DNA from: an uncultured Bacteroidales bacterium
GTDB taxonomy: Bacteria; Bacteroidota; Bacteroidia; Bacteroidales; Bacteroidaceae
Length of the DNA: 6,155 nucleotides
Assembly: GCA_945837185.1 (NCBI GenBank)
Contig: CAMAMZ010000124.1
Span: 1 to 6,155 of the forward strand
Direction of reading: 5' to 3'
The notes below the pieces were generated by a model, which worked only from the letters and a program-made list of their open reading frames with translations, made no database searches and was not told the DNA's origin. Positions 1-6,155 of the stretch are shown here, in pieces (position 1 is the first letter of the stretch; the number at the start of each line of letters is the position of its first letter). The translations under genes and the position numbers were made by a program.

Positions 1-52
1 GCCCGACCCCTACGTCCCGAACGTAGTGCGCTACCAACTGCGCTACATCCCG
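1..52 (-). tRNA. tRNA-Pro, anticodon CGG (5' part, cut by the window edge)
   Basis: Read on the minus strand from position 52, this folds as the 5' two thirds of a tRNA. The acceptor strand is CGGGATG (52-46), followed by TA at positions 8-9 of the tRNA. The D arm is GCGC / loop AGTTGGTA / GCGC. The anticodon stem CTACG pairs perfectly with CGTAG around the loop TTCGGGA, giving anticodon CGG (19-17), which reads the proline codon CCG. The variable loop GGGTC and the first four T-stem bases follow, and then the window ends. The T arm and 3' acceptor strand are outside, so I cannot check acceptor pairing or whether CCA is encoded. The identity rests on the anticodon and the intact D and anticodon arms. 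Confidence 0.93.
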
Positions 53-62
53 ATAGCGGGTG

Positions 63-95
63 CAAAGATACGTCAAAAATATGAAATACAAGCAA
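63..95 (-). promoter_or_regulatory. Bacteroidetes-type promoter of the tRNA-Pro gene
   Basis: On the minus strand, positions 70-63 read TATCTTTG, an exact match to the Bacteroidetes -7 consensus TAnnTTTG, ending 10 bases before the first base of the tRNA. A possible -33 element, TTGC (95-92), lies 21 bases upstream of it. This predicts a transcript starting a few bases before the mature tRNA, at about 56-58. The -7 call is strong and the -33 call is weaker. Confidence 0.7.
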
Positions 96-96
96 C

Positions 97-129
97 TTTC
101 AGAGAAAAAATTTGTTGCCGCTTCTGAAA
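97..129. repeat. 7-bp inverted repeat flanking the -33 element of the DUF4838 gene
   Basis: TTTCAGA (97-103) and its exact reverse complement TCTGAAA (123-129) are separated by 19 bases. The dyad is centred on the -33 element TTTG (111-114) of the plus-strand promoter. Such a position would suit an operator, but a 7-bp dyad in AT-rich intergenic DNA can arise by chance and I recognise no known regulator motif. Confidence 0.3.
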
Positions 130-142
130 AAGCCTAACTTTG
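111..142 (+). promoter_or_regulatory. Bacteroidetes-type -33/-7 promoter of the DUF4838 gene
   Basis: TTTG (111-114), 20 bases, then TAACTTTG (135-142) matches the Bacteroidetes primary sigma consensus (TTTG, 19-21 bases, TAnnTTTG) in both elements and in spacing. Transcription should begin near 148-150, giving a leader of roughly 13-25 bases. This decides the gene start: the in-frame TTG at 112 lies inside the promoter, so translation must begin at the ATG at 163 or 172. Confidence 0.8.
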
Positions 143-162
143 CAAATAAAACTAACCTCAAA

Positions 163-2382
163 ATGTCTATTATGCAGTGCAAGAAAAGAATTGTAACGAG
201 AAATTTATTTCTCCTGTGGATGCTGTGGATACCTATGCTGTCCATGGCACAGATTACCCTTGTGAAGAATAAAAAAGCCCAGGCCCGCATTTTGCTGGTC
301 GAGGACAATGCCGTCAACAAGGAAGCGGCAGAACTCCTGAACTTCTTCCTGCAGAAAATGTCGGGTGTAGCACTGCCTGTTTCGGTGGGTGAAAAGGCTA
401 CATCGGGAAGTGTGCTCATAGGCGAACTTACCCAAGAGGCAGGCTATGAAGGTTTTGCGCTCGATTGTAGCAAGGGTGTGTTGCACATCCAGACGGGAGG
501 GGGCTTTGGAGCTGCTTATGGTGTGGCAACCTTGCTCGAGCGTTGGCTTGGCGTAGCCTACTATGCCTATGAAGCCTATACCTTTACACCCATGCAAACA
601 GTAACGATACCCCAACTGCATTGTGCGGAAACACCTGCTTTCCGTTTTCGCCAAACCTTCAGTTATGGCAATGAAGACCCTAAGTATGTGAGATGGTTCC
701 GACTGAACAAACAGCAGGATGTTTTTGCCGATAACCTGTGGGTGCACACCTTCAACCGTATCCTCCCTTCTTCCGTATATGGGAAGTCGCACCCCGAATA
801 CTATTCCTTTATCAACGGTGAACGTAGACCGGGAGAACACAGTCAATGGTGTCTCTCCAATCCGGAGGTCTTTGAACTCGCGGCACATAAGATAGACTCC
901 ATCTTTCGTGCCAACCCGGGGAAGACAATGATCAGCGTGAGCCAGAACGATGGTAACAATACCTACTGCCAGTGTGAAGCCTGCAAGAAAGTGGATGCGT
1001 ATGAAGGAGGACCCTCGGGGAGCATCATACGGTTCCTGAACAAATTGGCTCAGCGGTTTCCCGACAAGCAGTTCTCTACATTGGCCTATCTGTTCAGCAT
1101 GCACCCACCCAAGCATGTCAAACCCCTGCCCAATGTCAATATCATGCTTTGCGATATTGACTGCAAGCGTGAGGTGCCGTTGACTGATAATGCGTCGGGC
1201 CAGGATTTTGTGAAGGCCATAGAGGGATGGGCGCGTATATCCGACAATATCTTTGTGTGGGATTATGGCATCAACTTTGACAATATGGTGGCACCCTTCC
1301 CGAATTTCCATATTTTGCAACCTAATATCCAACTGTTCAAGAAACACCATGCTACCATGCTCTTTGAACAGGTGAACGGCGGACGCCAGCGTGGTACCGA
1401 CTTTGGAGAATTGCGTGCCTATATGCTGGCCAAACTGATGTGGAATCCTTATCTCGACACCGATTCCCTGATGAAAACCTTCCTGAATGGGTATTATGGA
1501 GCCGCCGGGCCTATTCTCTACCGCTATCTGCAAATCCAACAGGGGGCACTGCTTTCTTCCGACATACCTCTATGGATCTACGATTCTCCTATTTCGCATA
1601 AGACGGGTATGCTCAACGACCGACTCATCAAAGTGTATGATGCGCTCTTTGATGAAGCGGAGAAGGCTGTGGCCGGCAACGAGGAACTGTTGGGACGTGT
1701 GCAGACAGCACGCTTGCCCCTGCGGTATAGCAAGTTGGAAATAGCGCGCACACGTCAAGGGGGTGATGCGCAAGCCATACGGCACGACTTGGAAATCTTC
1801 CGACAGCATGCCGAACGTTACGGTATCACCAGTTTGAACGAACGGAATAATCTGGCTACCGACTATTGTGCTCTCTATGCCAAACGCTTCCTGCCTCGTG
1901 CCAATACCAACAAGGCTGCCGGTGCGAAGGTGATATGGAAGAATGCACCGGCAAAGCGCTATCAGGCCATTGCCGAGAAAGCTCTTACAGATGGCTTGTA
2001 TGGGGGTACGACCTTTGTGGAGAGTTGGGTAGGCTGGGAAGGTGAGGATGCCGACTTCGTATTGGATATGGGAGAGGCCAAGACCTTCAGCAAGATTACC
2101 ACCGACTTCCTGCACCAGTTGGGAGCATGGGTGCTACAGCCCCAAAGCATCACCTGTTCATGGTCGGCCGATGGGGAAACCTTCCAGGAGATAGGTACCC
2201 ATACCTTTGCCGATGACCGTGATGTATCGGTGAAATTTGTGCCTGCAGTCGTTTCTGCTTCCACTCCTGTTTCTGCCCGTTACGTGCGTATTCAGGTCAA
2301 AGGCTTGGGACTTTGCCCCTCATGGCACTATGGTGTGGGCTATCCGGCCTGGTTCTTTATCGATGAGGTGACGGTGGAATAA
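163..2382 (+). CDS. secreted DUF4838 family protein with C-terminal F5/8 type C domain
   Basis: The 739-residue product is predicted to be exported by Sec. Basic residues (KKRIVTR) precede a hydrophobic stretch ending SMA-Q, with likely cleavage after residue 29; no lipobox is present, so it should be periplasmic. Residues 31-145 resemble the alpha/beta N-terminal domain found beside GH20 and GH67 catalytic domains, including GAAYGVATLLERWLG. Residues about 160-450 match DUF4838, with SQND at 260-263, a C-x-C-x2-C cluster (C269, C271, C274), VWDYG around D367 and LFEQ ending E402-Q403. A mainly helical part follows. Residues about 595-739 form an F5/8 type C (discoidin-like) module, usually carbohydrate-binding. 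The family occurs among polysaccharide-degrading Bacteroidetes, but I know of no firmly established reaction; a glycosidase role is inference. ATG 163 was chosen because it follows an A-rich leader downstream of the promoter; ATG 172 is equally possible. The gene looks intact. Confidence 0.88.
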   Translation: MSIMQCKKRIVTRNLFLLWMLWIPMLSMAQITLVKNKKAQARILLVEDNAVNKEAAELLNFFLQKMSGVALPVSVGEKATSGSVLIGELTQEAGYEGFALDCSKGVLHIQTGGGFGAAYGVATLLERWLGVAYYAYEAYTFTPMQTVTIPQLHCAETPAFRFRQTFSYGNEDPKYVRWFRLNKQQDVFADNLWVHTFNRILPSSVYGKSHPEYYSFINGERRPGEHSQWCLSNPEVFELAAHKIDSIFRANPGKTMISVSQNDGNNTYCQCEACKKVDAYEGGPSGSIIRFLNKLAQRFPDKQFSTLAYLFSMHPPKHVKPLPNVNIMLCDIDCKREVPLTDNASGQDFVKAIEGWARISDNIFVWDYGINFDNMVAPFPNFHILQPNIQLFKKHHATMLFEQVNGGRQRGTDFGELRAYMLAKLMWNPYLDTDSLMKTFLNGYYGAAGPILYRYLQIQQGALLSSDIPLWIYDSPISHKTGMLNDRLIKVYDALFDEAEKAVAGNEELLGRVQTARLPLRYSKLEIARTRQGGDAQAIRHDLEIFRQHAERYGITSLNERNNLATDYCALYAKRFLPRANTNKAAGAKVIWKNAPAKRYQAIAEKALTDGLYGGTTFVESWVGWEGEDADFVLDMGEAKTFSKITTDFLHQLGAWVLQPQSITCSWSADGETFQEIGTHTFADDRDVSVKFVPAVVSASTPVSARYVRIQVKGLGLCPSWHYGVGYPAWFFIDEVTVE

Positions 2383-2385
2383 AAC

Positions 2386-3693
2386 CTATAACAACGCGGG
2401 CAATTCGAAGAGGCGCGTGCCGTTGCTCCCTTTAATGAGAATATAACAATCATGCGGAGGGCAGGCGGCAAGCGCCTCTTTGACGTCTTCTACATGGGCA
2501 AATTTCCTGTAGGGACAATGGGTGGCACCGAAAGCATCACCTACCAACCACACGTCATGCAGATTGTAGGCTTGCAGCATGTCGACAATGCGCTGGTGCT
2601 CCTCGGCAGAGGCATCGCCCAATTCACGCATGTCGCCCAAGATAGCCATCTTATTCGGCACCTCCATAAAGGCAAAGTTGTCGATGGCAGCCTTCATGCT
2701 GGTAGGGTTGGCGTTGTAGGCATCCACAATCAATTGGTTATGGGGCGTTACGGTAAGTTGCGAACGGTTGTTGGAAGGATGGTAGGCGGCCAGGGCACGG
2801 TCGATGGCTGTGGGCGAAACCCCAAAATGCAAACCTATAGCCACGGCTGCCAGCACATTCGTCACGTTATAGGTGCCTATCAGTTGTGTCTGAATCTCAT
2901 GGCGTCCGCCGTTGTCTGTCCACCAGGCCATGCGGAGCAGGGGTGCACAACTGATGACTTCCCCTTCTATCGTGGCGGCACTCTCTGCATCGGCCGAATA
3001 GCTTACCATGCGGTTCAGGTTGCGTGCTTGGGCCATGGCAACCAAATGCTCGTTGGCGGCATCGATAAAGGTGAGTCCATCATGGGCACTTAAATAATCA
3101 TAGAGTTCCCCTTTGGTGCGCATCACTCCCTCGAAAGAGCCAAAGCCTTGAAGATGCGCGCGTCCCACATTCGTAATCAAGCCACAAGTGGGCTCCACAT
3201 AATCTACCAATGCTTGTATGTCGCCGGGGTGCGAAGCGCCCATCTCTACTACAGCGATGTCGTGTTCCGGCTGTAGTCTTAATAATGTTTTAGGTACACC
3301 GACATCATTGTTGAAGTTACCCTCTGTGTGCATCACGCGGAAACATTCGGAGAGCACGGCAGAGACGAGCTCCTTGGTAGTGGTCTTTCCGTTGGTGCCG
3401 GTAATGCCAATGACAGGAATGTCGAACTGTCGGCGGTGCTCGCGTGCCAACTCTTTAAAGGCTGTGAGACAATCGTCAACAAGAATATAACGGTCATCGT
3501 GAGCGCAATAGTAGGCTTCCTCATCGACAACGGCATAAGCGCAGCCTTTTTCAAGTGCCGTTTTGGCAAACTGGTTGCCGTTGAAAGATGCGCCACGAAG
3601 GGCAATAAAAATACTTCCTGCCGGACAGTTGCGACTGTCGGTCGTTACAACGGGATGTTGCTTATAGCGTTCATACAGTTCCTTTGCATCCAT
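2386..3693 (-). CDS. murF: UDP-N-acetylmuramoyl-tripeptide--D-alanyl-D-alanine ligase (MurF)
   Basis: MurF uses ATP in the cytoplasm to join D-Ala-D-Ala to UDP-MurNAc-tripeptide, completing the pentapeptide precursor of peptidoglycan. The 435-residue length is normal for the family. The N-terminal substrate domain (about 15-88) contains the DSR and ALRG motifs. The central ATPase domain begins at the P-loop GTNGKTTTKE (K103). It continues with GNFNNDVG (125-132), the Mg-binding VVEMGA (E150), NVGRAH (H180) and RTKGE, whose K194 is the expected carbamylated lysine. GTYNVTN (273-279) leads to the C-terminal domain with DAYNANP (324-330) and LGDMRELG. The MurF-type motifs and N-terminal domain exclude MurC, MurD and MurE. 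The start is ATG 3693; an in-frame TTG two codons upstream is less likely. The gene stands alone here with no other cell-wall gene visible. It ends three bases from the DUF4838 stop codon and is divergent from the GH3 gene. Confidence 0.97.
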   Translation of the reverse strand: MDAKELYERYKQHPVVTTDSRNCPAGSIFIALRGASFNGNQFAKTALEKGCAYAVVDEEAYYCAHDDRYILVDDCLTAFKELAREHRRQFDIPVIGITGTNGKTTTKELVSAVLSECFRVMHTEGNFNNDVGVPKTLLRLQPEHDIAVVEMGASHPGDIQALVDYVEPTCGLITNVGRAHLQGFGSFEGVMRTKGELYDYLSAHDGLTFIDAANEHLVAMAQARNLNRMVSYSADAESAATIEGEVISCAPLLRMAWWTDNGGRHEIQTQLIGTYNVTNVLAAVAIGLHFGVSPTAIDRALAAYHPSNNRSQLTVTPHNQLIVDAYNANPTSMKAAIDNFAFMEVPNKMAILGDMRELGDASAEEHQRIVDMLQAYNLHDVWLVGDAFGATHCPYRKFAHVEDVKEALAACPPHDCYILIKGSNGTRLFELPALL

Positions 3694-3722
3694 AATCAAA
3701 GTTCTATGAATAAAATTGGCAA

Positions 3723-3730
3723 CAAAAATA
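3723..3730 (-). promoter_or_regulatory. candidate -7 element of the murF promoter
   Basis: On the minus strand 3730-3723 reads TATTTTTG, fitting TAnnTTTG, and lies 29 bases upstream of the murF ATG, which would give a leader of roughly 20-25 bases. No TTTG-like -33 element is found 19-21 bases upstream, and the region is AT-rich, so this remains a candidate only. Confidence 0.45.
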
Positions 3731-3763
3731 CAAAATATCGGGCATAGTAAGATGTGTTTGCTG

Positions 3764-3773
3764 TTTTTTTTTT
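3764..3773 (+). repeat. T10 homopolymer tract abutting the GH3 -7 element
   Basis: Ten consecutive T residues run from 3764 into the first base of the TATCTTTG element (3773-3780). Tracts of this length are prone to slipped-strand length change, and this one lies in the space between the -7 and any -33 element. It could equally be a passive T-rich stretch that eases promoter opening. Confidence 0.6.
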
Positions 3774-3780
3774 ATCTTTG
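3773..3780 (+). promoter_or_regulatory. -7 element of the GH3 gene promoter
   Basis: TATCTTTG matches the Bacteroidetes -7 consensus exactly and is identical to the tRNA-Pro -7 element. It lies 36 bases before the ATG at 3817, predicting transcription from about 3786-3788 and a leader of about 30 bases. The -33 region is poor: the nearest TTTG (3757-3760) is only 12 bases upstream instead of 19-21. The promoter may therefore be weak or activator-dependent. Confidence 0.65.
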
Positions 3781-3816
3781 CAACAACAGAAAATGTAATA
3801 CCTGAATTTGTTAAGT

Positions 3817-6102
3817 ATGAAAAGAGTAACTTTATTGTTTGTGACACTTTGTTTGTCGGTGATGCAGATGAAAGCACAATTGCCGGTTTATCTTGATGCA
3901 ACGAAACCCATTGAGGAAAGGGTAGAGAGTGCTCTGAAGCTGATGACATTGGAGGAGAAAATCCGAATCATTCACGCACAAAGCAAGTTTTCATCGGCAG
4001 GTGTCCCCCGATTGGGATTACCGGATTTTTGGACTGCTGACGGACCTCATGGGGTTCGTGCCAATACCATGTGGGATAAATGGAAACAGGCAGGTCAGAC
4101 CAATGACTCTTGTGTGGCTTTCCCATCACTCACCTGCTTGGCGGCCTCGTTCGATACAGCGTTGGCATATCGCTACGGAAGGGCGTTGGGAGAGGAAGCA
4201 CGCTATCGTGACAAAGACATGATTCTTGCTCCGGGCGTAAACATCAACCGTACACCCCTCAACGGCCGTAACTTTGAATATATGGGCGAGGATCCTTTCT
4301 TAGCTGCGCGCTTGGCGGTGCCCTATATAAAAGCCTTGCAGTCGACAGGTGTGTCAGCCTGTGTCAAGCATTTTGCCCTCAATAATGATGAGGAAAACCG
4401 TATGAAGGTCAATGTGCAAGCCAGCGACAGAGCTCTTCGCGAAATCTACCTGCCTGCTTTTGAGGCCTCGGTCAAAGAGGGTGGTGTTTGGGCTGTTATG
4501 GGTGCCTATAACCTGTTCCGGGGGCAATACTGTTGTCACAACGACCTGCTACTCAACCAAATATTAAAGAAAGAATGGGGCTTCGATGGTGTTGTGGTGA
4601 GCGACTGGGGAGGTTGCCGTGACACTAAACAGGCTGCCTTGAACGGATTAGACATGGAATTTGGCTCTTTCACCGATGGCTTGAAAAAAGGTAAGGAGAA
4701 TGCCTATGATGTATATTATATGGCCAAACCTTATCGGGAAGCCATCTGCGCGGGTATCTTGCCACAGGCCTCGCTCGACGATAAGGTGCGCAGGGTGCTG
4801 CGACTCTTTTTCCGTACAACCATGAATCCTAACAGAGCTATAGGCTTCTTATGTTCCGACGACCATTATGCTGCGGCACGGGAGATAGGTGCCGGAGGCG
4901 TGGTGTTGTTGCAGAACAAAGGGGCTTTGTTGCCCATGCGTACTGAAAAGATGCGGAAGGTGCTCGTAGTAGGAGAGAATGCCCTGAGAATGATGACGGT
5001 TGGCGGAGGCTCTTCTTCATTGAAAGCCCAACACGAGGTGTCGCCCCTTCAAGGGCTGCAGGAGTGGATGGCACGCCATAGTCCACAGACAGAAATCGTT
5101 TACGAACGTGGATATTGTGGTGAGTCGTCTCCTGAACAAGATGGACTTTCTGCCGGTAAAATGCCGGAAGAAAAACGCACTGCCGAGCAAATGATAGCTG
5201 ATGCTGTGGCCAAAGCGAAGGAAGCCGACTATGTGATATTTGTAGGTGGCCTTAACAAGAATGATTACCAGGACTGCGAGGGGCATGACCGAAAGGAATA
5301 TGGACTCCCCTATGGGCAGGATGCCGTTGTCGAGGCGTTGCTCAAGGCCAATGCCAATACTGTGGTGGTGAACATCTCGGGTACTGCCGTGGCCATGCCT
5401 TGGCGTGCGAAGGCCAAAGCCATTCTGCAGGCATGGTATCTGGGCTCCGAAACAGGCCGCGTCTTGGCACAGGTGTTGACGGGTGAGGTGAATCCCAGTG
5501 GCAAGTTGCCGTTTACATGGATGGACAAGCTGGAGCAGTATGGTGCACATGCCTTGGAAACTTATCCCGGCACGTGGTATGAACAAGACAAGGTATATGA
5601 TGAGCTGCAGAAAAAACAGCGTTACATAGGCTACAAAAAACTTATCAAAGAGGAATACACAGAAGGAATCTATGTAGGCTATCGTTGGGCCGACAAGGAA
5701 AAGGTGAAGCCGGCCTTTGCCTTCGGACATGGCCTCTCGTATACCACATTCCGTATCTCCAATCTGCGCTTGTCAGCACCCGTCATGGCCAAGGACGGCA
5801 CGCTGACGGTTACTGTACAGGTGAAGAATACAGGCAAGGTGGCCGGTGCTGAGGTGGTGCAGCTCTATTTGCACGACCAAGAGGCTTCGGTTGACAGACC
5901 TTACAAGGAACTGAAAGGTTTTGCCAAGGTGATGCTGCAGCCGGGTGAAAGCAAGGATGTGCAGATAACCATCGATGGCACTGCCCTGCGTTTCTGGTGT
6001 GAGCGTACAAATGGATGGGTAGTGGAACCAGGTTCGTTTACGGCACTTGTAGGAAATGCTGCCGACAACCTGCCACTCAAAGCTTCGTTTGTAGTGCAAT
6101 AG
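3817..6102 (+). CDS. secreted glycoside hydrolase family 3 (beta-glucosidase/beta-xylosidase type)
   Basis: This 761-residue, complete, three-domain GH3 enzyme should hydrolyse beta-linked sugars from non-reducing ends in the periplasm. The signal peptide MKRVTLLF... ends MKA-Q, with likely cleavage after residue 20 and no lipobox. The GH3 N-terminal barrel (about 45-330) carries the substrate-binding motifs DGPHGVR (D75, R81), NGRNFEYMGEDP (149-160) and KHF (K184, H185). VVSDWGG supplies the catalytic nucleophile D263. The C-terminal alpha/beta domain (about 360-645) contains CEGHDR, where E488 is the likely acid/base. It ends with the FAFGHGLSYTTF motif. A fibronectin III-like domain fills about 664-752, which is the standard BglX-like layout. 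Substrate cannot be assigned: GH3 includes beta-glucosidases, xylosidases and other exo-enzymes. ATG 3817 starts a good signal peptide; an in-frame TTG at 3808 is less likely. The gene has its own promoter, divergent from murF, and no glycan-uptake genes are visible nearby. Confidence 0.95.
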   Translation: MKRVTLLFVTLCLSVMQMKAQLPVYLDATKPIEERVESALKLMTLEEKIRIIHAQSKFSSAGVPRLGLPDFWTADGPHGVRANTMWDKWKQAGQTNDSCVAFPSLTCLAASFDTALAYRYGRALGEEARYRDKDMILAPGVNINRTPLNGRNFEYMGEDPFLAARLAVPYIKALQSTGVSACVKHFALNNDEENRMKVNVQASDRALREIYLPAFEASVKEGGVWAVMGAYNLFRGQYCCHNDLLLNQILKKEWGFDGVVVSDWGGCRDTKQAALNGLDMEFGSFTDGLKKGKENAYDVYYMAKPYREAICAGILPQASLDDKVRRVLRLFFRTTMNPNRAIGFLCSDDHYAAAREIGAGGVVLLQNKGALLPMRTEKMRKVLVVGENALRMMTVGGGSSSLKAQHEVSPLQGLQEWMARHSPQTEIVYERGYCGESSPEQDGLSAGKMPEEKRTAEQMIADAVAKAKEADYVIFVGGLNKNDYQDCEGHDRKEYGLPYGQDAVVEALLKANANTVVVNISGTAVAMPWRAKAKAILQAWYLGSETGRVLAQVLTGEVNPSGKLPFTWMDKLEQYGAHALETYPGTWYEQDKVYDELQKKQRYIGYKKLIKEEYTEGIYVGYRWADKEKVKPAFAFGHGLSYTTFRISNLRLSAPVMAKDGTLTVTVQVKNTGKVAGAEVVQLYLHDQEASVDRPYKELKGFAKVMLQPGESKDVQITIDGTALRFWCERTNGWVVEPGSFTALVGNAADNLPLKASFVVQ

Positions 6103-6103
6103 A

Positions 6104-6155
6104 TTATTTGTGAGCATTCTGAATGGTTCTCATCTCTAAAAAGGTTGCCGCAGGC
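6104..6155 (-). CDS. possible 3' end of a minus-strand gene (partial, unidentified)
   Basis: On the minus strand one frame stays open from the right edge to a TAA at 6106-6104, encoding a tail ending FLEMRTIQNAHK. It would converge with the GH3 gene one base past that gene's stop codon, similar to the DUF4838/murF arrangement. Seventeen codons are too few to identify a family, another minus-strand frame is also open here, and a chance open frame is quite possible. No promoter or terminator is otherwise visible in this tail. Confidence 0.2.
   Translation of the reverse strand, partial: PAATFLEMRTIQNAHK

Noticed and set aside
1..110. tRNA-associated integration site or genomic island boundary
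   Set aside because: Integration normally uses the tRNA 3' end, which lies outside the window, and no integrase or duplicated tRNA segment is seen inside it.
112..162. In-frame upstream TTG start for the DUF4838 gene
   Set aside because: The TTG falls inside the -33 element and upstream of the predicted transcription start, and would place 17 residues before an otherwise good signal peptide.
205..1539. Long minus-strand open frame (444 codons) opposite the DUF4838 gene
   Set aside because: It is fully antisense to a gene with clear family motifs and a consensus promoter. Its translation shows no recognisable domain or signal, and such frames commonly arise from codon bias on the coding strand.
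2452..3093. 213-codon plus-strand open frame opposite murF
   Set aside because: It lies wholly inside murF on the opposite strand, has no promoter, and its translation resembles no domain.
3782..3812. AACAA/TTGTT pair in the GH3 leader as a hairpin or riboswitch
   Set aside because: Five AT-rich pairs around a 21-base loop are too weak, and the leader of about 30 bases is too short for a known riboswitch.
5017..5730. 237-codon minus-strand open frame opposite the GH3 gene
   Set aside because: It is antisense to the conserved C-terminal domain of GH3, with no own promoter or recognisable motif.
6111..6132. Imperfect inverted repeat TGAG...CTCA after the GH3 gene as a terminator
   Set aside because: The stem is only four clean pairs, then a mismatch and wobble pairs, with no T run following on the plus strand.

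Overview
The window looks like a chromosomal segment from the order Bacteroidales (Bacteroides, Phocaeicola, Prevotella or a close relative). Three start regions carry the Bacteroidetes -7 promoter signature TAnnTTTG, start codons have A-rich leaders rather than Shine-Dalgarno sequences, and the two secreted proteins belong to families common in polysaccharide-degrading Bacteroidales. Genus and species cannot be told from the sequence alone.

Layout from left to right: the 5' part of a tRNA-Pro(CGG) gene on the minus strand runs off the left edge (1-52). A divergent promoter region of about 110 bases follows. Next is a secreted DUF4838-type protein with a C-terminal F5/8 type C (discoidin-like) module (163-2382, +). 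It converges with murF, the last cytoplasmic ligase of peptidoglycan precursor synthesis (2386-3693, -), with only three bases between the stop codons. A 123-base divergent promoter region separates murF from a secreted glycoside hydrolase family 3 enzyme (3817-6102, +). The last 53 bases may hold the 3' end of another minus-strand gene, but this is uncertain.

The DUF4838 protein and the GH3 enzyme both have Sec signal peptides without a lipobox, so both are expected in the periplasm. They could take part in glycan breakdown, but each has its own promoter and murF lies between them on the opposite strand, so they do not form an operon. No SusC/SusD pair, sensor-regulator or sulfatase is visible, so this is not a recognisable polysaccharide utilisation locus within these limits. 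murF is a housekeeping gene here apart from other cell-wall genes.

I found no mobile element, CRISPR array, riboswitch or convincing new system. The least characterised item is the DUF4838 protein, with its cysteine cluster and unknown activity. Secondary points are the very tight convergent gene ends, a T10 tract abutting the GH3 -7 element, and a small dyad over the -33 element of the DUF4838 gene.
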